64,000 nt of DNA from CAWKAO01 sp963847665 (GTDB taxonomy: Bacteria > Actinomycetota > Humimicrobiia > Humimicrobiales > Humimicrobiaceae), in the NCBI GenBank assembly GCA_963847665.1, contig CAWKAO010000002.1, positions 1 to 64,000 on the forward strand. Direction: 5' to 3'. This document shows positions 52,340 to 62,729 of this stretch, one piece after another. The position numbers and the translations under genes were made by a program. How positions within the stretch are numbered: the first letter of the stretch is position 1; every line of letters starts with the position of its first letter. The notes below the pieces were generated by a model, which was given only the letters and a program-made list of their open reading frames with translations, did not search any database and was not told where the DNA came from.

Positions 52340-53248
52340 TTGTCAATCATTAGCAGAAGAAAGAAAATATTTATTTTTATTGTTTTTATCTCAATCCTTA
52401 TAACATTATTTATTCCCGGTAAAATATGGGCACAGGAAAGTACCGAAGAGTCAGTTGCAGAAGAAACACCTGAAAAAATACCGGATGAATTGACTGCAGA
52501 AGTAGGTTTTGATGAGATCATAAACTACGGTATCATAGGTACTTCGTTTACATTTAATGTCAATCTGACCTTTAACGGTGAAAAAGAGAAATATTTTGAG
52601 TTTGACTCCCAGCTTCCTGAAGGATGGTATATTGAGGTCCAACCCCAGTATGAGGAAAAGATCATAACTGCCATGAAACTCAAACCTGAAAAGGCTGAAA
52701 GCATCAAGGTGATCGTAAGACCGAAAGTGCTGCAGGATCCGGGTGAGTATGATACGACTTTTACCATTAAATCATCAGAAGAAGGAGATGACCTGCAGGC
52801 GACTGTCACACTAAAAGCTATCGTAAAAGAGGTAGGTGACCTGGAATTTACAACTCAAACAGGAAGGTTTAATACAGAGGTAGTAAAAGGCACTGATAAT
52901 AATTTTGTACTGATACTTAATAATATAGGTTCCGGTCCTGTTTATGATGTAAAACTTAGCGTCCCCAATGTTCCCAACAGATGGCTTGTGGATTTTAAGG
53001 AAGACACAATAAAAACTATTGAAGCCGGCCAGTCTGCAAATGTTGAAATGAACATAATACCGACAGAAAATACTATTGCAGGTGATTACGAAATAAGGAT
53101 ACTGGCACAGAGTGAAAAGAGCTCCACTTTTACGGATATAAGGACCACCATAAAGGTCCCTCTAAACTGGCAGATAGTCGGTATAGCCATAATCGTCATA
53201 GTCATCGGAGCAATGGCTGTATTGTTCTATAGACTTGGCAAGAGATAA
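52340..53248 (+). CDS. NEW3-domain membrane protein
   Basis: The 302-residue protein starts at TTG 52340. An N-terminal signal segment (residues 8-30, IFIFIVFISILITLFIPGKIWA) is followed by about 220 residues of tandem beta domains: FTFNVNLTFNGEKEKYFEFD, ESIKVIVRPKVLQDPGEYDT, NNFVLILNNIGSGPVYDVKL and IEAGQSANVEMNIIPTENTI. The 'sequence of G-E/Q-S, V-x-I-x-P, G-D/E-Y' is the NEW3 pattern. A C-terminal helix (about 274-297, IVGIAIIVIVIGAMAVLFY) anchors it outside the membrane. Such proteins often lie beside ABC transporters, as here. It may bind sugar or help the transporter. Confidence 0.78.
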   Translation: MSIISRRKKIFIFIVFISILITLFIPGKIWAQESTEESVAEETPEKIPDELTAEVGFDEIINYGIIGTSFTFNVNLTFNGEKEKYFEFDSQLPEGWYIEVQPQYEEKIITAMKLKPEKAESIKVIVRPKVLQDPGEYDTTFTIKSSEEGDDLQATVTLKAIVKEVGDLEFTTQTGRFNTEVVKGTDNNFVLILNNIGSGPVYDVKLSVPNVPNRWLVDFKEDTIKTIEAGQSANVEMNIIPTENTIAGDYEIRILAQSEKSSTFTDIRTTIKVPLNWQIVGIAIIVIVIGAMAVLFYRLGKR

Positions 53249-53439
53249 GAGAGCAATAAATAAAATCTTTTTAGATAATTAAAATTATAACTGTATCTTT
53301 TAATTCTGGACTACTGGAAATAGTAATAATGCATGTTTTACCCTTGATACCTTTCAGGTCAGATAATGGGTGATCCCATGTCTTTTTTTTGCCAATATAG
53401 ATATTTTAATTCTTAAAATCGTTATTGGTTTATAAAATT

Positions 53440-54219
53440 ATGGAAGATGAAATAATCCTTGAAGTAAAAAAATTAAATAAGCGCTTTGGTGGTATACAGG
53501 CAGTTGATGATGTCGACCTGAAGTTGAAAAAAGGCGAGATAATTGCAATTGTCGGTGACAATGGCGCGGGAAAGTCAACTCTTATTAAGCTTATATCCGG
53601 TGTTTACAAAAAGGATAGCGGTGAGATATTTATCAATGGTGAAAAAGCAAACATTGAAAGCACTATTGATGCCCGAAATTATGGTATTGAGACCGTTTAC
53701 CAGGACCAGGGACTCGTATTGAATTTTAACGCTTCCATGAACCTTTTCCTCGGAAGAGAAAGGGTCCTGAAAAACTTCCTGGGAAAAATATTCAAGCTGG
53801 TAGATTACAGGTATATGCGAAGGGAGACTAAAAAGATGCTTGACATGGTGGGTGTTTCAGTAGGTGATATCCATTCAGATGTAGAATCATTTTCTGGCGG
53901 ACAAAAACAGGCTGTAGTCGTAGGGAGAGCAGTATACTGGGGAGGGAAGATAATCATCCTTGATGAACCGACCAATAATCTTGGAGTGAAAGAAGAAAGA
54001 AGGATAATAGATCTTATTAAAAAACTCAGGGATGATTATGGAATATCAATAATAATAATCAGCCACAATATCGCTCATGTTTTTGAGCTTGTTGACAGGA
54101 TAATAGTCTTAAGAAATGGAAAAAAAGTCGGGGAAAGAATAAAATCAAAGACAGATACGAATGAGATAATCTCCATGATAACCGGGGTCTCAGCTGCTGA
54201 TCTGGGAATAAGGTCTTAG
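53440..54219 (+). CDS. Sugar ABC importer ATP-binding protein (single domain)
   Basis: The protein has about 259 residues. Walker A is GDNGAGKSTLIKLISG, the Q-loop region is YQDQGLVLNFNASMNLFLG, the signature is ESFSGGQKQAVVVGRAV, Walker B is IIILDEPTNNLGVKE, and the switch His is in ISHNIAHVFE. It is of the ribose-type (CUT2) family but has one nucleotide-binding domain, so it works as a homodimer. The ATG at 53440 gives a normal N-terminus; a TTG at 53425 is possible. The permease starts 8 bases after its stop. Partner binding protein: perhaps the one at 56653. Confidence 0.92.
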   Translation: MEDEIILEVKKLNKRFGGIQAVDDVDLKLKKGEIIAIVGDNGAGKSTLIKLISGVYKKDSGEIFINGEKANIESTIDARNYGIETVYQDQGLVLNFNASMNLFLGRERVLKNFLGKIFKLVDYRYMRRETKKMLDMVGVSVGDIHSDVESFSGGQKQAVVVGRAVYWGGKIIILDEPTNNLGVKEERRIIDLIKKLRDDYGISIIIISHNIAHVFELVDRIIVLRNGKKVGERIKSKTDTNEIISMITGVSAADLGIRS

Positions 54220-54226
54220 TTAATAT

Positions 54227-55210
54227 ATGAATGATTCTGGATTTAAATTAACAGGCATTAAATTTAGACTATCCCGCTTCAGGGAAATAGGTATTTTAAT
54301 CGCATTTACTTTATTGTTTGTTGTTTTAAGCTTATCTACTCAGACCTTTTTCCAGGTCTCAAATATTATTATTGTTTTCAGGTATGCGTCATTTACAGGC
54401 ATAATGGCTCTTGGAGCTGTATTCATGTTGTCCCAGGGGGATATTGATCTTTCAGTAGGGAGTATCTATAACATCACCGGGATTCTGTGCTTTGTTCTGC
54501 TTCAGGCTGGCTGGCCAGCTGTTCTGTGGTCTATAGTCGGTCTACTGGCAGGTATTTTATGCGGACTTATAAATATTACCCTGAGTATATACCTCAAGAT
54601 ACCCATGATGATAATAACCCTTGGGACTTTAAATATCTATCGTGGACTTGGGCTTGTGCTATATGATGCAAGACCAAAAGCAGTATTTGATCTTAATAAT
54701 TTTTTGTTTAAAATATTTGGCGGGGTTTTTTTTAAAATACCTTTTGTTATCTTTGCGTTTATCTTTTTTGCTTTATTACTTTTTTATATCTTTGGTTTTA
54801 CCAGATTTGGAATACACGTAAGGTCAATAGGCGGTAATATTACTGTTGCCAGGGCAATGGGTGTAAAGATCAATAGGACCCGAACTATTGCTTCAATGTT
54901 AAACGGGAGCCTTGCTTCTGTAGCTGCGATCATGACAATAGCATATTTGAGGACAGCCCTGCCGACCTTCGGTACAGGTTATGAGCTCATTGTCCTTGCT
55001 GCTGCGATAATAGGTGGTACTGCCTTATCAGGTGGCTCAGGCTCTATATTTGGTGCCATGCTGGGGGCGCTGGTCATATCACTTATAGTAAATGGCATTG
55101 CACATCTTGGAATATCTACTTACTGGTCCGCTTCCGTCACTGGAACAATAATAATAGTCGCGGTTGCCATAGATTACATTTCAAGAAGAAAAAAAACCTT
55201 CAATAGATAA
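54227..55210 (+). CDS. RbsC-type sugar ABC permease 1
   Basis: The 327-residue membrane protein has eight to ten helices in the CUT2 pattern: ILIAFTLLFVVLSLSTQTFF, GIMALGAVFMLSQGDIDLSV, GSIYNITGILCFVLLQAGW, IPMMIITLGTLNIYRGLGLV, VRSIGGNITVARAMGVKINR, TIASMLNGSLASVAAIMTIA and AAAIIGGTALSGGSGSIFGA. The last block includes the EAA-type contact with the ATPase. It follows the single-domain ATPase gene by 8 bases. It is closely paralogous to permease 2 at 55594. Confidence 0.92.
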   Translation: MNDSGFKLTGIKFRLSRFREIGILIAFTLLFVVLSLSTQTFFQVSNIIIVFRYASFTGIMALGAVFMLSQGDIDLSVGSIYNITGILCFVLLQAGWPAVLWSIVGLLAGILCGLINITLSIYLKIPMMIITLGTLNIYRGLGLVLYDARPKAVFDLNNFLFKIFGGVFFKIPFVIFAFIFFALLLFYIFGFTRFGIHVRSIGGNITVARAMGVKINRTRTIASMLNGSLASVAAIMTIAYLRTALPTFGTGYELIVLAAAIIGGTALSGGSGSIFGAMLGALVISLIVNGIAHLGISTYWSASVTGTIIIVAVAIDYISRRKKTFNR

Positions 55211-55593
55211 AATAGTACAATATAATGTAAATTTTGTTGTAGAACATGGCCTCGATTAATACTATAATACTCAAAATATCGTTCATAAAAAGTTAAGGAC
55301 CTATCCATAGGCCATATTCAATAGAGGTTCAAAAAGAATAGCTTTTTTGATTTTATATAAGATATTTATTATATTGACAAAATACTTTAGGTGTTGTAAT
55401 TTATAAAGACATCGATGTCAATTAACTTATTAAGATTGTGTTTGATTCATCGTGGAAGAAATTAAAATATGGTATTAATTCAAAAAATTATTCACTTTTC
55501 TGATTTCAAAATTAATTAAGATAAATCAGGATTTTTTCTCATTTAAAAGGTAATTTCATATAAAAAATCATTATTTTATTGAAAGGATGTTTT
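55211..55593. other. Non-coding stretch upstream of permease 2
   Basis: These 383 AT-rich bases hold no gene that I can support. TTGACA at 55374-55379 could be a -35 box for the second transporter operon, but the matching -10 is poor. A GAAAGGA site precedes the permease ATG at 55594. Confidence 0.45.
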
Positions 55594-56575
55594 ATGGGGC
55601 AAGATCGGAACACAAACTTTAGAAAAGCCGGTAGAAGACTCGGGCAAGTACAGGAATTAGGAGTAGGTTCAGCTTTAATAATCCTTGCCCTGGCAATAGG
55701 CTTTTCAACTGAACACTTTTTTGATCTGAATAATCTTCTCTCTATAATAAGGTCCTCTTCGTTTATCGGAATAATGGCCCTGGGAATGGTCTTTGTATTA
55801 TCTGGAAGGGATGTAGATCTGTCTGTTGGCGGTATTTATAACCTGTCAGGTATTTTTACGGCCTTTTTGCTTATGAAGGAATTTCCATTATCGGTAGCTA
55901 TCCTTGGCGGGCTCTGCCGTAGGTATATTATGCGGACTTTTCAATATCGGCCTGAGTCTTGCTTTCAATATTCCCACGATCATTATCACTCTTGGTACGA
56001 TGAGTATTTTTAGAGGCCTCGGGCTTGTCCTGAGCCAGGCTAGGCCGATCTATGAGTTTGATAAGTCAAGCTGGTTTTTCACAGTAATAGGTGTAAATCT
56101 CGGACGTATCCCGACACCTGTTGTAATCATGCTGGTTCTTACGGTGCTCTTGTTTATAGTATATGGTTTAACAGTATTCGGCACGAGGGTAAGGGCAGTA
56201 GGGGCCAACCCTGATGCTGCAAGGTTTACCGGCATCAATATCAGTTTAAACAGGGTCTTTGTATTTATGCTAATGGGCGGGTTATCATCTGTTGCAGGTA
56301 TGCTTGAAGTGGCATATCTCCAGACCTCAACACCTTCCATGGGTACAGGTTTTGAATTAAAGGTAATAGCTGCAGCCATAATCGGTGGAACAGCCCTTTC
56401 AGGCGGATTTGGCTCTATACTCGGTGCCATTATCGGTACACTTATTATTTCGACCATTACAAACGGAATAGTGCAGCTTGGTGTTTCTCAATACTGGAGC
56501 TCGACTGTAACAGGTTTTGTTATCATAGCTGCAGTTGCAGTGGATTACCTGTTTAAAAGGGCTAAAAGAAATTAA
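55594..56575 (+). CDS. RbsC-type sugar ABC permease 2, one frameshift
   Basis: I chose the ATG at 55594, after GAAAGGATG. The protein reads SALIILALAIGFSTEHFFDL, SFIGIMALGMVFVLSGRDVD, LSVGGIYNLSGIFTAFLLMK. After a break near 55910 it continues GSAVGILCGLFNIGLSLAFN, IPTIIITLGTMSIFRGLGLV, TRVRAVGANPDAARFTGINI and IIGGTALSGGFGSILGAIIG. It is the same fold and helix order as permease 1, with the motif FxTxFxxxxNxxxxxR at the start. A single base change restores one frame. It lies in an operon with the binding protein and double ATPase. Confidence 0.9.
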
Positions 56576-56652
56576 TTTCGCGAGGAGGTGATAAATTATA
56601 ACTTCAGTCGATTTTTGTTAAGAGAAAGTCCCGAAAGGGAAAAAGGAGTAAA

Positions 56653-57779
56653 ATGATGAAAAAGAGAATGTTAATCGCAATAGGTATTATAGCTGCGCTC
56701 ATAATTGCGCTGACTGTAGTGCCTGCTTGCACAGCAGCAACACCGGAAACAGTTACAGTTGTTGAGACACAGGTAGTGACTGAGACAAGTGTTGTCGAAG
56801 TCGAGGTGGAAGAAGAGCAGCCATTATTTGCTTATGTCATCCATGTACCGATACCGTTCACAGACAGTATTCGTAGAGGTGCTTTGAATGCAGCAAAAGA
56901 TTATGATGCTAAAATAGATGTAGTTTCACCTTCAAAAATGGATACAATGGAGCAGATAGCTTTATTTGATGCTGAAGTTGCAAAAGGCGCTGTTGGTATT
57001 GGTGTAGTCTGTGCTGACGCAAGCGCGTGGGTAGTGCCTATCAAGAACGCAATTGATCAGGGTATAGTTGTGGGTTGCGGTAACGTATATGCAGAAGGTT
57101 CTGGCGCGCCAATATATGCTGGAATTTCTGGTTATGCAGACGGACTCGCACTTGGTGACGCACTTCTTGCTGACCCAGTAGCTATGGCTCTGAAAGGTAA
57201 AGTAATACTTGGTTCCTGCCTCCCGGGTCTTCCTGTACTTGATGGAAGGACAAATGGTGTTGCTGAAAAAATGGCGGACAGAATCCTGACTGGGAAGTAT
57301 CAAACGTGTTTGACACAGGTCTTTCTGGTGAAGCTTCCTACACATTCTGGGAAACAGCTTACAATGCTAATCCAGATATGATAATGGGCGTAGGTTCCTG
57401 TGCGTTTGACCTTCCTCAGATATTGAAATTAAAGGAAAAGAATCCTCAGATGGACTTCTATTTTGCAAGCTATGACCTTGAACCTGACTCTCTTGCAGCT
57501 ATCCAGAACGGATCTGCAAATATAGCAATGGGACAGGGCCCATATCTTCAGGGATATCTTCCTATGATGGCAATGTTTGAACACATCCTCAATGGCAACC
57601 CGATGGCTGAAGGCTGGGCTGATCCAGGAGCCGAAGTTGTTATGGCTGATAACGTTGATGACTTCATTTCAAGAGAGACTAACTTCGTTGTTGAGTACGA
57701 TATGTACAAGCAAATAATCGAAGAAAGATACACTCCTATATGGGAAAAAGTTAAACCTTGGGATGAATGGCAACCATAA
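56653..57779 (+). CDS. Sugar-binding lipoprotein of ABC importer, one frameshift
   Basis: The signal peptide ends in a lipobox (LTVVPAC), followed by a Thr/Val/Glu-rich linker (TVVETQVVTETSVVEVEVEE). The two-lobed sugar-binding domain of the ribose type has LFAYVIHVPIPFTDSIRRGA, DAEVAKGAVGIGVVC and GCLPGLPVLDGRTNGV-like motifs. After a break near 57303 it continues FDTGLSGEASYTFWETAYNA, MIMGVGSCAFDLPQ and GSANIAMGQGPYLQGYLPMM. The mature protein sits on the outer membrane face and captures the sugar. AAAAGGAG precedes the ATG. It is the likely receptor for permease 2 and the ATPase at 57861, perhaps also for permease 1. Confidence 0.88.
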
Positions 57780-57797
57780 AAACAATCGGATAATAGA

Positions 57798-57828
57798 ATT
57801 GGAGCAGGCTTTTAAAGCCTGCTCCAAT
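57798..57828 (+). terminator. Perfect 31-base palindromic hairpin
   Basis: Two 15-base arms, ATTGGAGCAGGCTTT and AAAGCCTGCTCCAAT, flank a single T. The hairpin lies 19 bases after the binding-protein stop and 33 bases before the ATPase start. No run of T follows (AAAAAG), so it is probably a strong mRNA-stabilising or partial-termination hairpin that keeps binding-protein mRNA more abundant than ATPase mRNA. Confidence 0.75.
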
Positions 57829-57860
57829 AAAAAGATTTCAGGGAAGGGAGAGGATTTTCA

Positions 57861-59399
57861 TTGGGTGAAAATAATGTGATGATAAAGATCGAAGATGTAA
57901 GCAGGCGCTTTGGTGGTACCGAAGCCCTGAAGAATGTCAGCTTTTCCATAAAAAAAGGTGAGATACATGCACTGGTAGGGAAAACGGAGCAGGAAAATCC
58001 ACTCTCATGAAAATACTTGCAGGAGTCCAGACCAAGGATTCAGGAAGTATTATTGTTGGGGGTAAAGAGATGGTCGCATTAAACCCCATAGAGGCAAGGG
58101 CGGCAGGCATCAGCATGGTCTTTCAGGAACTCAATCTTTTCCCCCAGCTTACCGTATTTGAAAATATCTTCATCACAAAGGAGCAGAAAAATAAAGTAGG
58201 CATATTAAAAAAGAATAAGATGTCTAAAGAAAGTGTTGGCATTCTTGCAGGTCTCCTGAGACAGAACATCTTATATCACCTTTTTCAAGGGTCGAAAACC
58301 TTTCAGTAGCTGACCAGCAGATAGTGGAGATCTGCAGGGCTCTCTCCTATGGCACAGATAAACTATACTTGATGAACCCAATTCTGCATTATCTGAAAGT
58401 GAAAGCCAGGCACTTTTCAAGATCATTAAAAGGCTGAGGGACAAGGGTATCACTATCATATACGTGTCCCACAGGCTTGAAGAAGTTTTCCAGATAGCTG
58501 ACAGGATCACGGTACTTCGTGATGGTAATTATATAGATACATGGAACACCAGTGAGACAAATGTAAACGAGATCATTGCAGCAATGGTCGGCAAGAGGAT
58601 AGAAGAGATGTTCCCGCCGAGAAGAGACGTCGAAATGTCCTCCGAACCAATATTAAAAGTAGTTGAACTGGAGAAAATAAAGAAATTAAAAAAAGTAAGT
58701 TTTGAAGTTCATGAAGGTGAAGTCCTGGGTTTTGCAGGCCTTGAAGGATGTGGTATAGAAGATATTTTCCAGATCCTCTTTGGTCTTGAAAAAAGGGACT
58801 CCGGCCAGATAATCTATGGAGGCAAAAGCTTTACTAAAAGAGCCCCATGGGATGTAATGCGGGCAGGATGGGCACTGGTACCCGCTGAAAGGCACAAACA
58901 GGGACTTATGACTGAATGGTCCTTGAAAGACAATATAAACCTGCCTATCATAGACAGGTTATTAAATAAAATTGGTCTGATAAGTATTGGAAGACTAAAT
59001 AAATCGGCCGGTACTTATATCGACAAATTAAATATTATCACGGATTCTATTGATAAAAAGGTACTGGATCTTAGTGGTGGAAATCAGCAGAAAGTAGTTA
59101 TTGCCAAATGGCTTGCAACAAATCCAAAACTATTGATCTTGAATGACCCTACAAGAGGCATCGACGTTGGAGCAAAAGCTGAGATATATAAACTGATCGA
59201 CGAACTTGCCAGGGAAGGATTTGCAATTCTTTTCACTTCTTCAGAATTCGAGGAAATACTGGAGCTCAGCGACAATATCATAGTTATCTACGATGGTGAG
59301 ATCGTCAAAAGGTTCAAGGGTGGCGATGTAAAAAAACCTGAATTGATGTCATATGTAACCGGCGGTTTCGAGGTTAAAAAAGTACCGTCAGGATTGTAA
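57861..59399 (+). CDS. RbsA-type double ABC ATPase for sugar import, several frameshifts
   Basis: TTG start at 57861 after GGGAGAGG. The first nucleotide-binding domain reads VSRRFGGTEALKNVSFSIKK. Its Walker A region is broken near 57978 (GAGKSTLMKILAG is partly out of frame). ISMVFQELNLFPQLTVFENI and a broken signature region (LSVADQQIVEICRALSYGT) follow, then Walker B ILDEPNSALSESES and VSHRLEEVFQIADR. The second domain has a degenerate Walker A (GFAGLEGCGIEDI) as usual in RbsA, signature LSGGNQQKVVIAKWLA, and LNDPTRGIDVGAKAEIY. At least three breaks occur before 58464. It powers permease 2. Confidence 0.85.
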
Positions 59400-59519
59400 T
59401 TAAAATAAACGATTATTTTTTTATTTTTATATATATTTAAAGAGAACTTACTGATCCTACCTTTTGAAAATCAGTAAATAATAGAAAACGTTATAAAGTT
59501 AATTTTCTTCAAGACAATT

Positions 59520-59990
59520 ATGAAAAAAATCAACAAGAAGGGCTGGGATTATTCTATCCTGATATTCAGGATAATCATCGGTATTGTGTTTCTTTTTTCC
59601 GGATTTTCCAAACTTTTTGATATCGGAAATTTCAGGTGGTCATTGATCGAACTTAAGATCTTTGGCTGGACACTTGCAAGCTTTATTTCTATCGTTGTTA
59701 TTATAGCGGAAATAGTTCTTGCATTTCTAATTTTGATAGGTTTATTTAAAAAATTTGCTTCTATCCATCTGGCAGTATTGATAATTGCGTTCGGCTGGAT
59801 CTCTGTCTTTGCAATGATACATAATAATTTTGACAATTGTAACTGTCTGGGTAAGTGGATAAATCTGTCCTATGGACCCTGGCATCTTGCCCTTCTTTCG
59901 GTTTTATTTATTATGGTAGCTCTTATCTTTTTTGACCGGAGAGGATTTGCTTCAATAGACAGATATTTTAGAAAAAGAAATGAAATGTAG
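59520..59990 (+). CDS. MauE/DoxX-like membrane protein with CxC motif
   Basis: The 156-residue protein has four membrane helices: about 13-33 (LIFRIIIGIVFLFSGFSKLF), 50-72 (LASFISIVVIIAEIVLAFLI), 80-100 (ASIHLAVLIIAFGWISVFAM) and 118-137 (HLALLSVLFIMVALIFF). FRIIIGIVFLFSGFSKL is the DoxX/MauE start. The loop motif DNCNCLG gives a C-x-C pair, as in MauE-type proteins linked to disulfide formation or thiol redox transfer. It lies between the sugar importer and the isomerase gene. Its role in this locus is unknown. No strong ribosome site is seen. Confidence 0.8.
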   Translation: MKKINKKGWDYSILIFRIIIGIVFLFSGFSKLFDIGNFRWSLIELKIFGWTLASFISIVVIIAEIVLAFLILIGLFKKFASIHLAVLIIAFGWISVFAMIHNNFDNCNCLGKWINLSYGPWHLALLSVLFIMVALIFFDRRGFASIDRYFRKRNEM

Positions 59991-60042
59991 ACTATAAATA
60001 AAAATATAGGTTTAAGATAAAAATTATAAGGAGGAATATATT

Positions 60043-61456
60043 ATGAAAAAAACTACATTCGGATTGATAGTCGGAACAAGAGGGTTTTTTAACCCTGAGC
60101 TTGCCAAGCAGGGCCGAAAAGAGATCATTTCAGTCATGGAAGAGATGGGAATTGATTATTTTGTACTCTCTGAAGAGGACACGAAATTTGGTGTTGTAGA
60201 GACAGTCGAAGATGCTAAAGAAGTGTGCAAAACTCTTCAGGGATAATTATGAAAAGATCGACGGTGTAGTCGTGGCTCTTCCAAATTTTGGAGACGAGAT
60301 AGGTGTTGTGGCGACACTGGATATAGCAAAGCTTGATGTACCGGTTATGGTGCAGGCTTCAGATGATGATCTCTCCAAAATGAGTGCTGATGACAGAAGG
60401 GATTCCTTCTGTGGCAAGCTCTCAGTCTGCAATAACCTTTATCAGTATAAAATACCCTTCACGAATACCAGCCTTCATACCTATCCGATAGATAGTAAGG
60501 ATTTCAGGAAAGACCTGGATTATTTTTCAAGAGTGTGCAGGGTTGTAAAGGATTAAAGACTGCAAGACTTGCCCAGATAGGCACGAGGCCTGGCAGCCTT
60601 CCAGACGGTAAGATACTCCGAGAAATTATTACAGGATTCAGGTATCACAGTAATACCTGTGGACCTTTCCGAGATAATGTCGGCCGCCAATGCTCTGAAG
60701 GAAGATAATAGCGAAGTAAAGGTCAAAAGTGGCCGAAATAAAAAATATGGTTGTATTCCTGCAGATATAAAAGAAGAGTCATAGTAAGATCAGCAAAGCT
60801 CAGCCTTGCTATTGATGGATTTTATTACTGCAAATGAATGTGTTGCCGGTGCTGTGCAGTGCTGGACTTCTATTGAGGAAAATTACGGTTGTGCAGCATG
60901 CCTTCCGATGAGCATGCTGGGCGATAGAGGGTTTCCGATGGCCTGCGAAACAGATATAACCGGTGCACTTGCAATGTACTCGATGTACCTTGCTTCTGGT
61001 GAACCATCAGGATACCTCGACTGGAATAATAATTTTGGCGATGACAGAAATAAATGTATAAATTTCCATTGTTCCAATTTCCCGAAGAGGTTTATTGCAA
61101 AGGAATTTGAGATTTCAAACCTTGATATCCTTGGGAAGGCAATAGGTTACGACAAATGCTTTGGAGCATGCAAGGCAAATATAGCGCCAGGACAGATGAC
61201 TTTTGCAAAAATATCGACAGATGATAGCTGGGGAATAGTCAAGTCATATTTTGGTGAGGGTGAGTTCACAGATGATTATATAGAATCAGCCGGAGGAAGG
61301 GTCGTCTGTAAGATCGATAATCTCCAGGAACTTATGAACTATTTATGCATAAATGGTTTTGAACATCATGTAGCGATGAACAGGTCAAAAGTGGCTGCAG
61401 TCTTAAACGAGGCTTTTGACAAGTATATGGGCTGGGAGACCTACTGGCATAAATAA
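60043..61456 (+). CDS. L-fucose/L-arabinose isomerase family protein, several frameshifts
   Basis: Across frames it reads FGLIVGTRGFFNPELAKQGR, VVALPNFGDEIGVV, PVMVQASDDDLSKMSADDRR, AFQTVRYSEKLLQDSG and ITVIPVDLSEIM. It continues AGAVQCWTSIEENYGCAACL, MACETDITGALAMYSMYLAS, GEPSGYLDWNNNFGDDRNKC, FHCSNFPKRF and ANIAPGQMTFAKI, ending with FEHHVAMNRSKVA. The Glu in CETD and the His-rich C-terminal site match the metal site of FucI-type aldose-ketose isomerases. Breaks occur near 60225, 60556, 60590 and 60700-60800. AGGAGGAAT precedes the ATG. It probably converts an aldose to the ketose used by the kinases. Confidence 0.8.
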
Positions 61457-61523
61457 TATTGCTATTCTAGTCAAAAATAGTATTACTTTTTATATAACAC
61501 AATATTTATCTCTGGAGGAACTT

Positions 61524-62712
61524 ATGACTTCAAGGGAAAGGGTACTTGCTGCCCTGAACCACAAAGAACCGGATAAAGTGCCAATAGACCTGGGTGGTAC
61601 TATTTGTTCGACAATATCTGCGACTGCAAATGAAAAACTTAAAGAAATTTATGAATATCGATAAAAGTGGTGAGATCATAACCCATCCTTTTCTTGATGT
61701 GGTGCTTCCTCTGCCAGAGATACTTGACCTTTTTGAGACAGATTGCAGGACTGTCAGGCTAAAAGGTCCATCTGATAATGAAAGCCAGCAGGAGGATGCT
61801 GAAAGAGGAGGTTACAGCCAGGTAAGTCTCAGCGACAAACCACAGGGACATTCGATGCTTGATGAATATGGAACACGATGGAAAAAATGTGGATATGATT
61901 ATTCACCTGTCGAATACCCTTTGCATGATGCAGCAATTGAAGACCTTAAGACCTATCCCTGGCCGGATCCTTATAACAAAGGCAGGGTAAGGGGTCTGCG
62001 TGAAGAAGCTATAGATCTGCATGACAATACTGATTACTGTATTATGGCAGATATCATGTGCGGCGGACCTTACGAGAACGCCTTATGGCTCAGGGGTTTT
62101 GACCAGTTTCCTATGGATCTCATGTCAGACCAGAGATTTGCGATCGCGCTTCTTGATAAGATCACTGAGATAGATATTGGTTTCTGGGATGCAGAACTAT
62201 CTGCAGTCGGGGACAATGTCGATATCGTCTGCCAGGGGGATGACCTTGGGATGCAGACAGGTCTTCAGATATCACCTGAAATATACAGAAAATTCATTAA
62301 ACCCTACCATAAAAGACTTTACTCTTTTATCCGTTCCAAGACTAAAGCTAAGATCTGGATGCATTCCTGCGGTTCTATCTACGACATCATCCCTGATCTT
62401 ATAGAAGTCGGTGTGGAGGTTTTAAACCCGGTCCAGTGCAGTGCAAAAAATATGAGTCTTGAGAAACTAAAAAAAGAATTCGGTAAAGATATCTCCTTCT
62501 GGGGCGGAGGGTTTAATGTCCAGAAAATACCTTTTATGACAAAAGAAGAGATAGAGGCAGAGGTCAGGGAAGTGATGTATACGATGGCTCCGGGCGGCGG
62601 TTTTGTTTTTGCCGGGACCCATAATATACTTCCGGAAACAAAAGGGGAAAGCATCTACACTGCTTATATGACCGCAAAAAAATACAGGGATTATTCAGTA
62701 TTAAGAAAATAG
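61524..62712 (+). CDS. UroD-fold methyltransferase-like protein 5, one frameshift
   Basis: The ATG at 61524 follows GGAGGAACTT. The start MTSRERVLAALNHKEPDKVP is the family pattern, and GGTICSTISATANEKLKE follows. After a break near 61650 it continues IITHPFLDVVLPLPEILDLF, YDYSPVEYPLHDAAIEDLKT, WPDPYNKGRVRG, CQGDDLGMQTGLQISPEIYR, KAKIWMHSCGSIYDIIPDLI, NPVQCSAKNMSLEKLKKEFG and FVFAGTHNILPETKGES. Among the five paralogues this is the only one with an MtaA-like H-x-C pair (HSCG), but the third Cys is replaced by Thr/His. The FGGY kinase follows 17 bases later. Confidence 0.83.
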
Positions 62713-62729
62713 TATTAGAAGAACAGGAA

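Noticed and set aside
53280..53400. Terminator or operator before the single-domain ATPase gene
   Set aside because: Short complementary words (GGGTGATCCC) occur but give no convincing stem with a T run.
41671..62712. Haem biosynthesis (true HemE)
   Set aside because: The UroD-fold proteins lack the substrate-binding Arg-rich N-terminal motif of HemE, are present five times, and have no other haem genes nearby.
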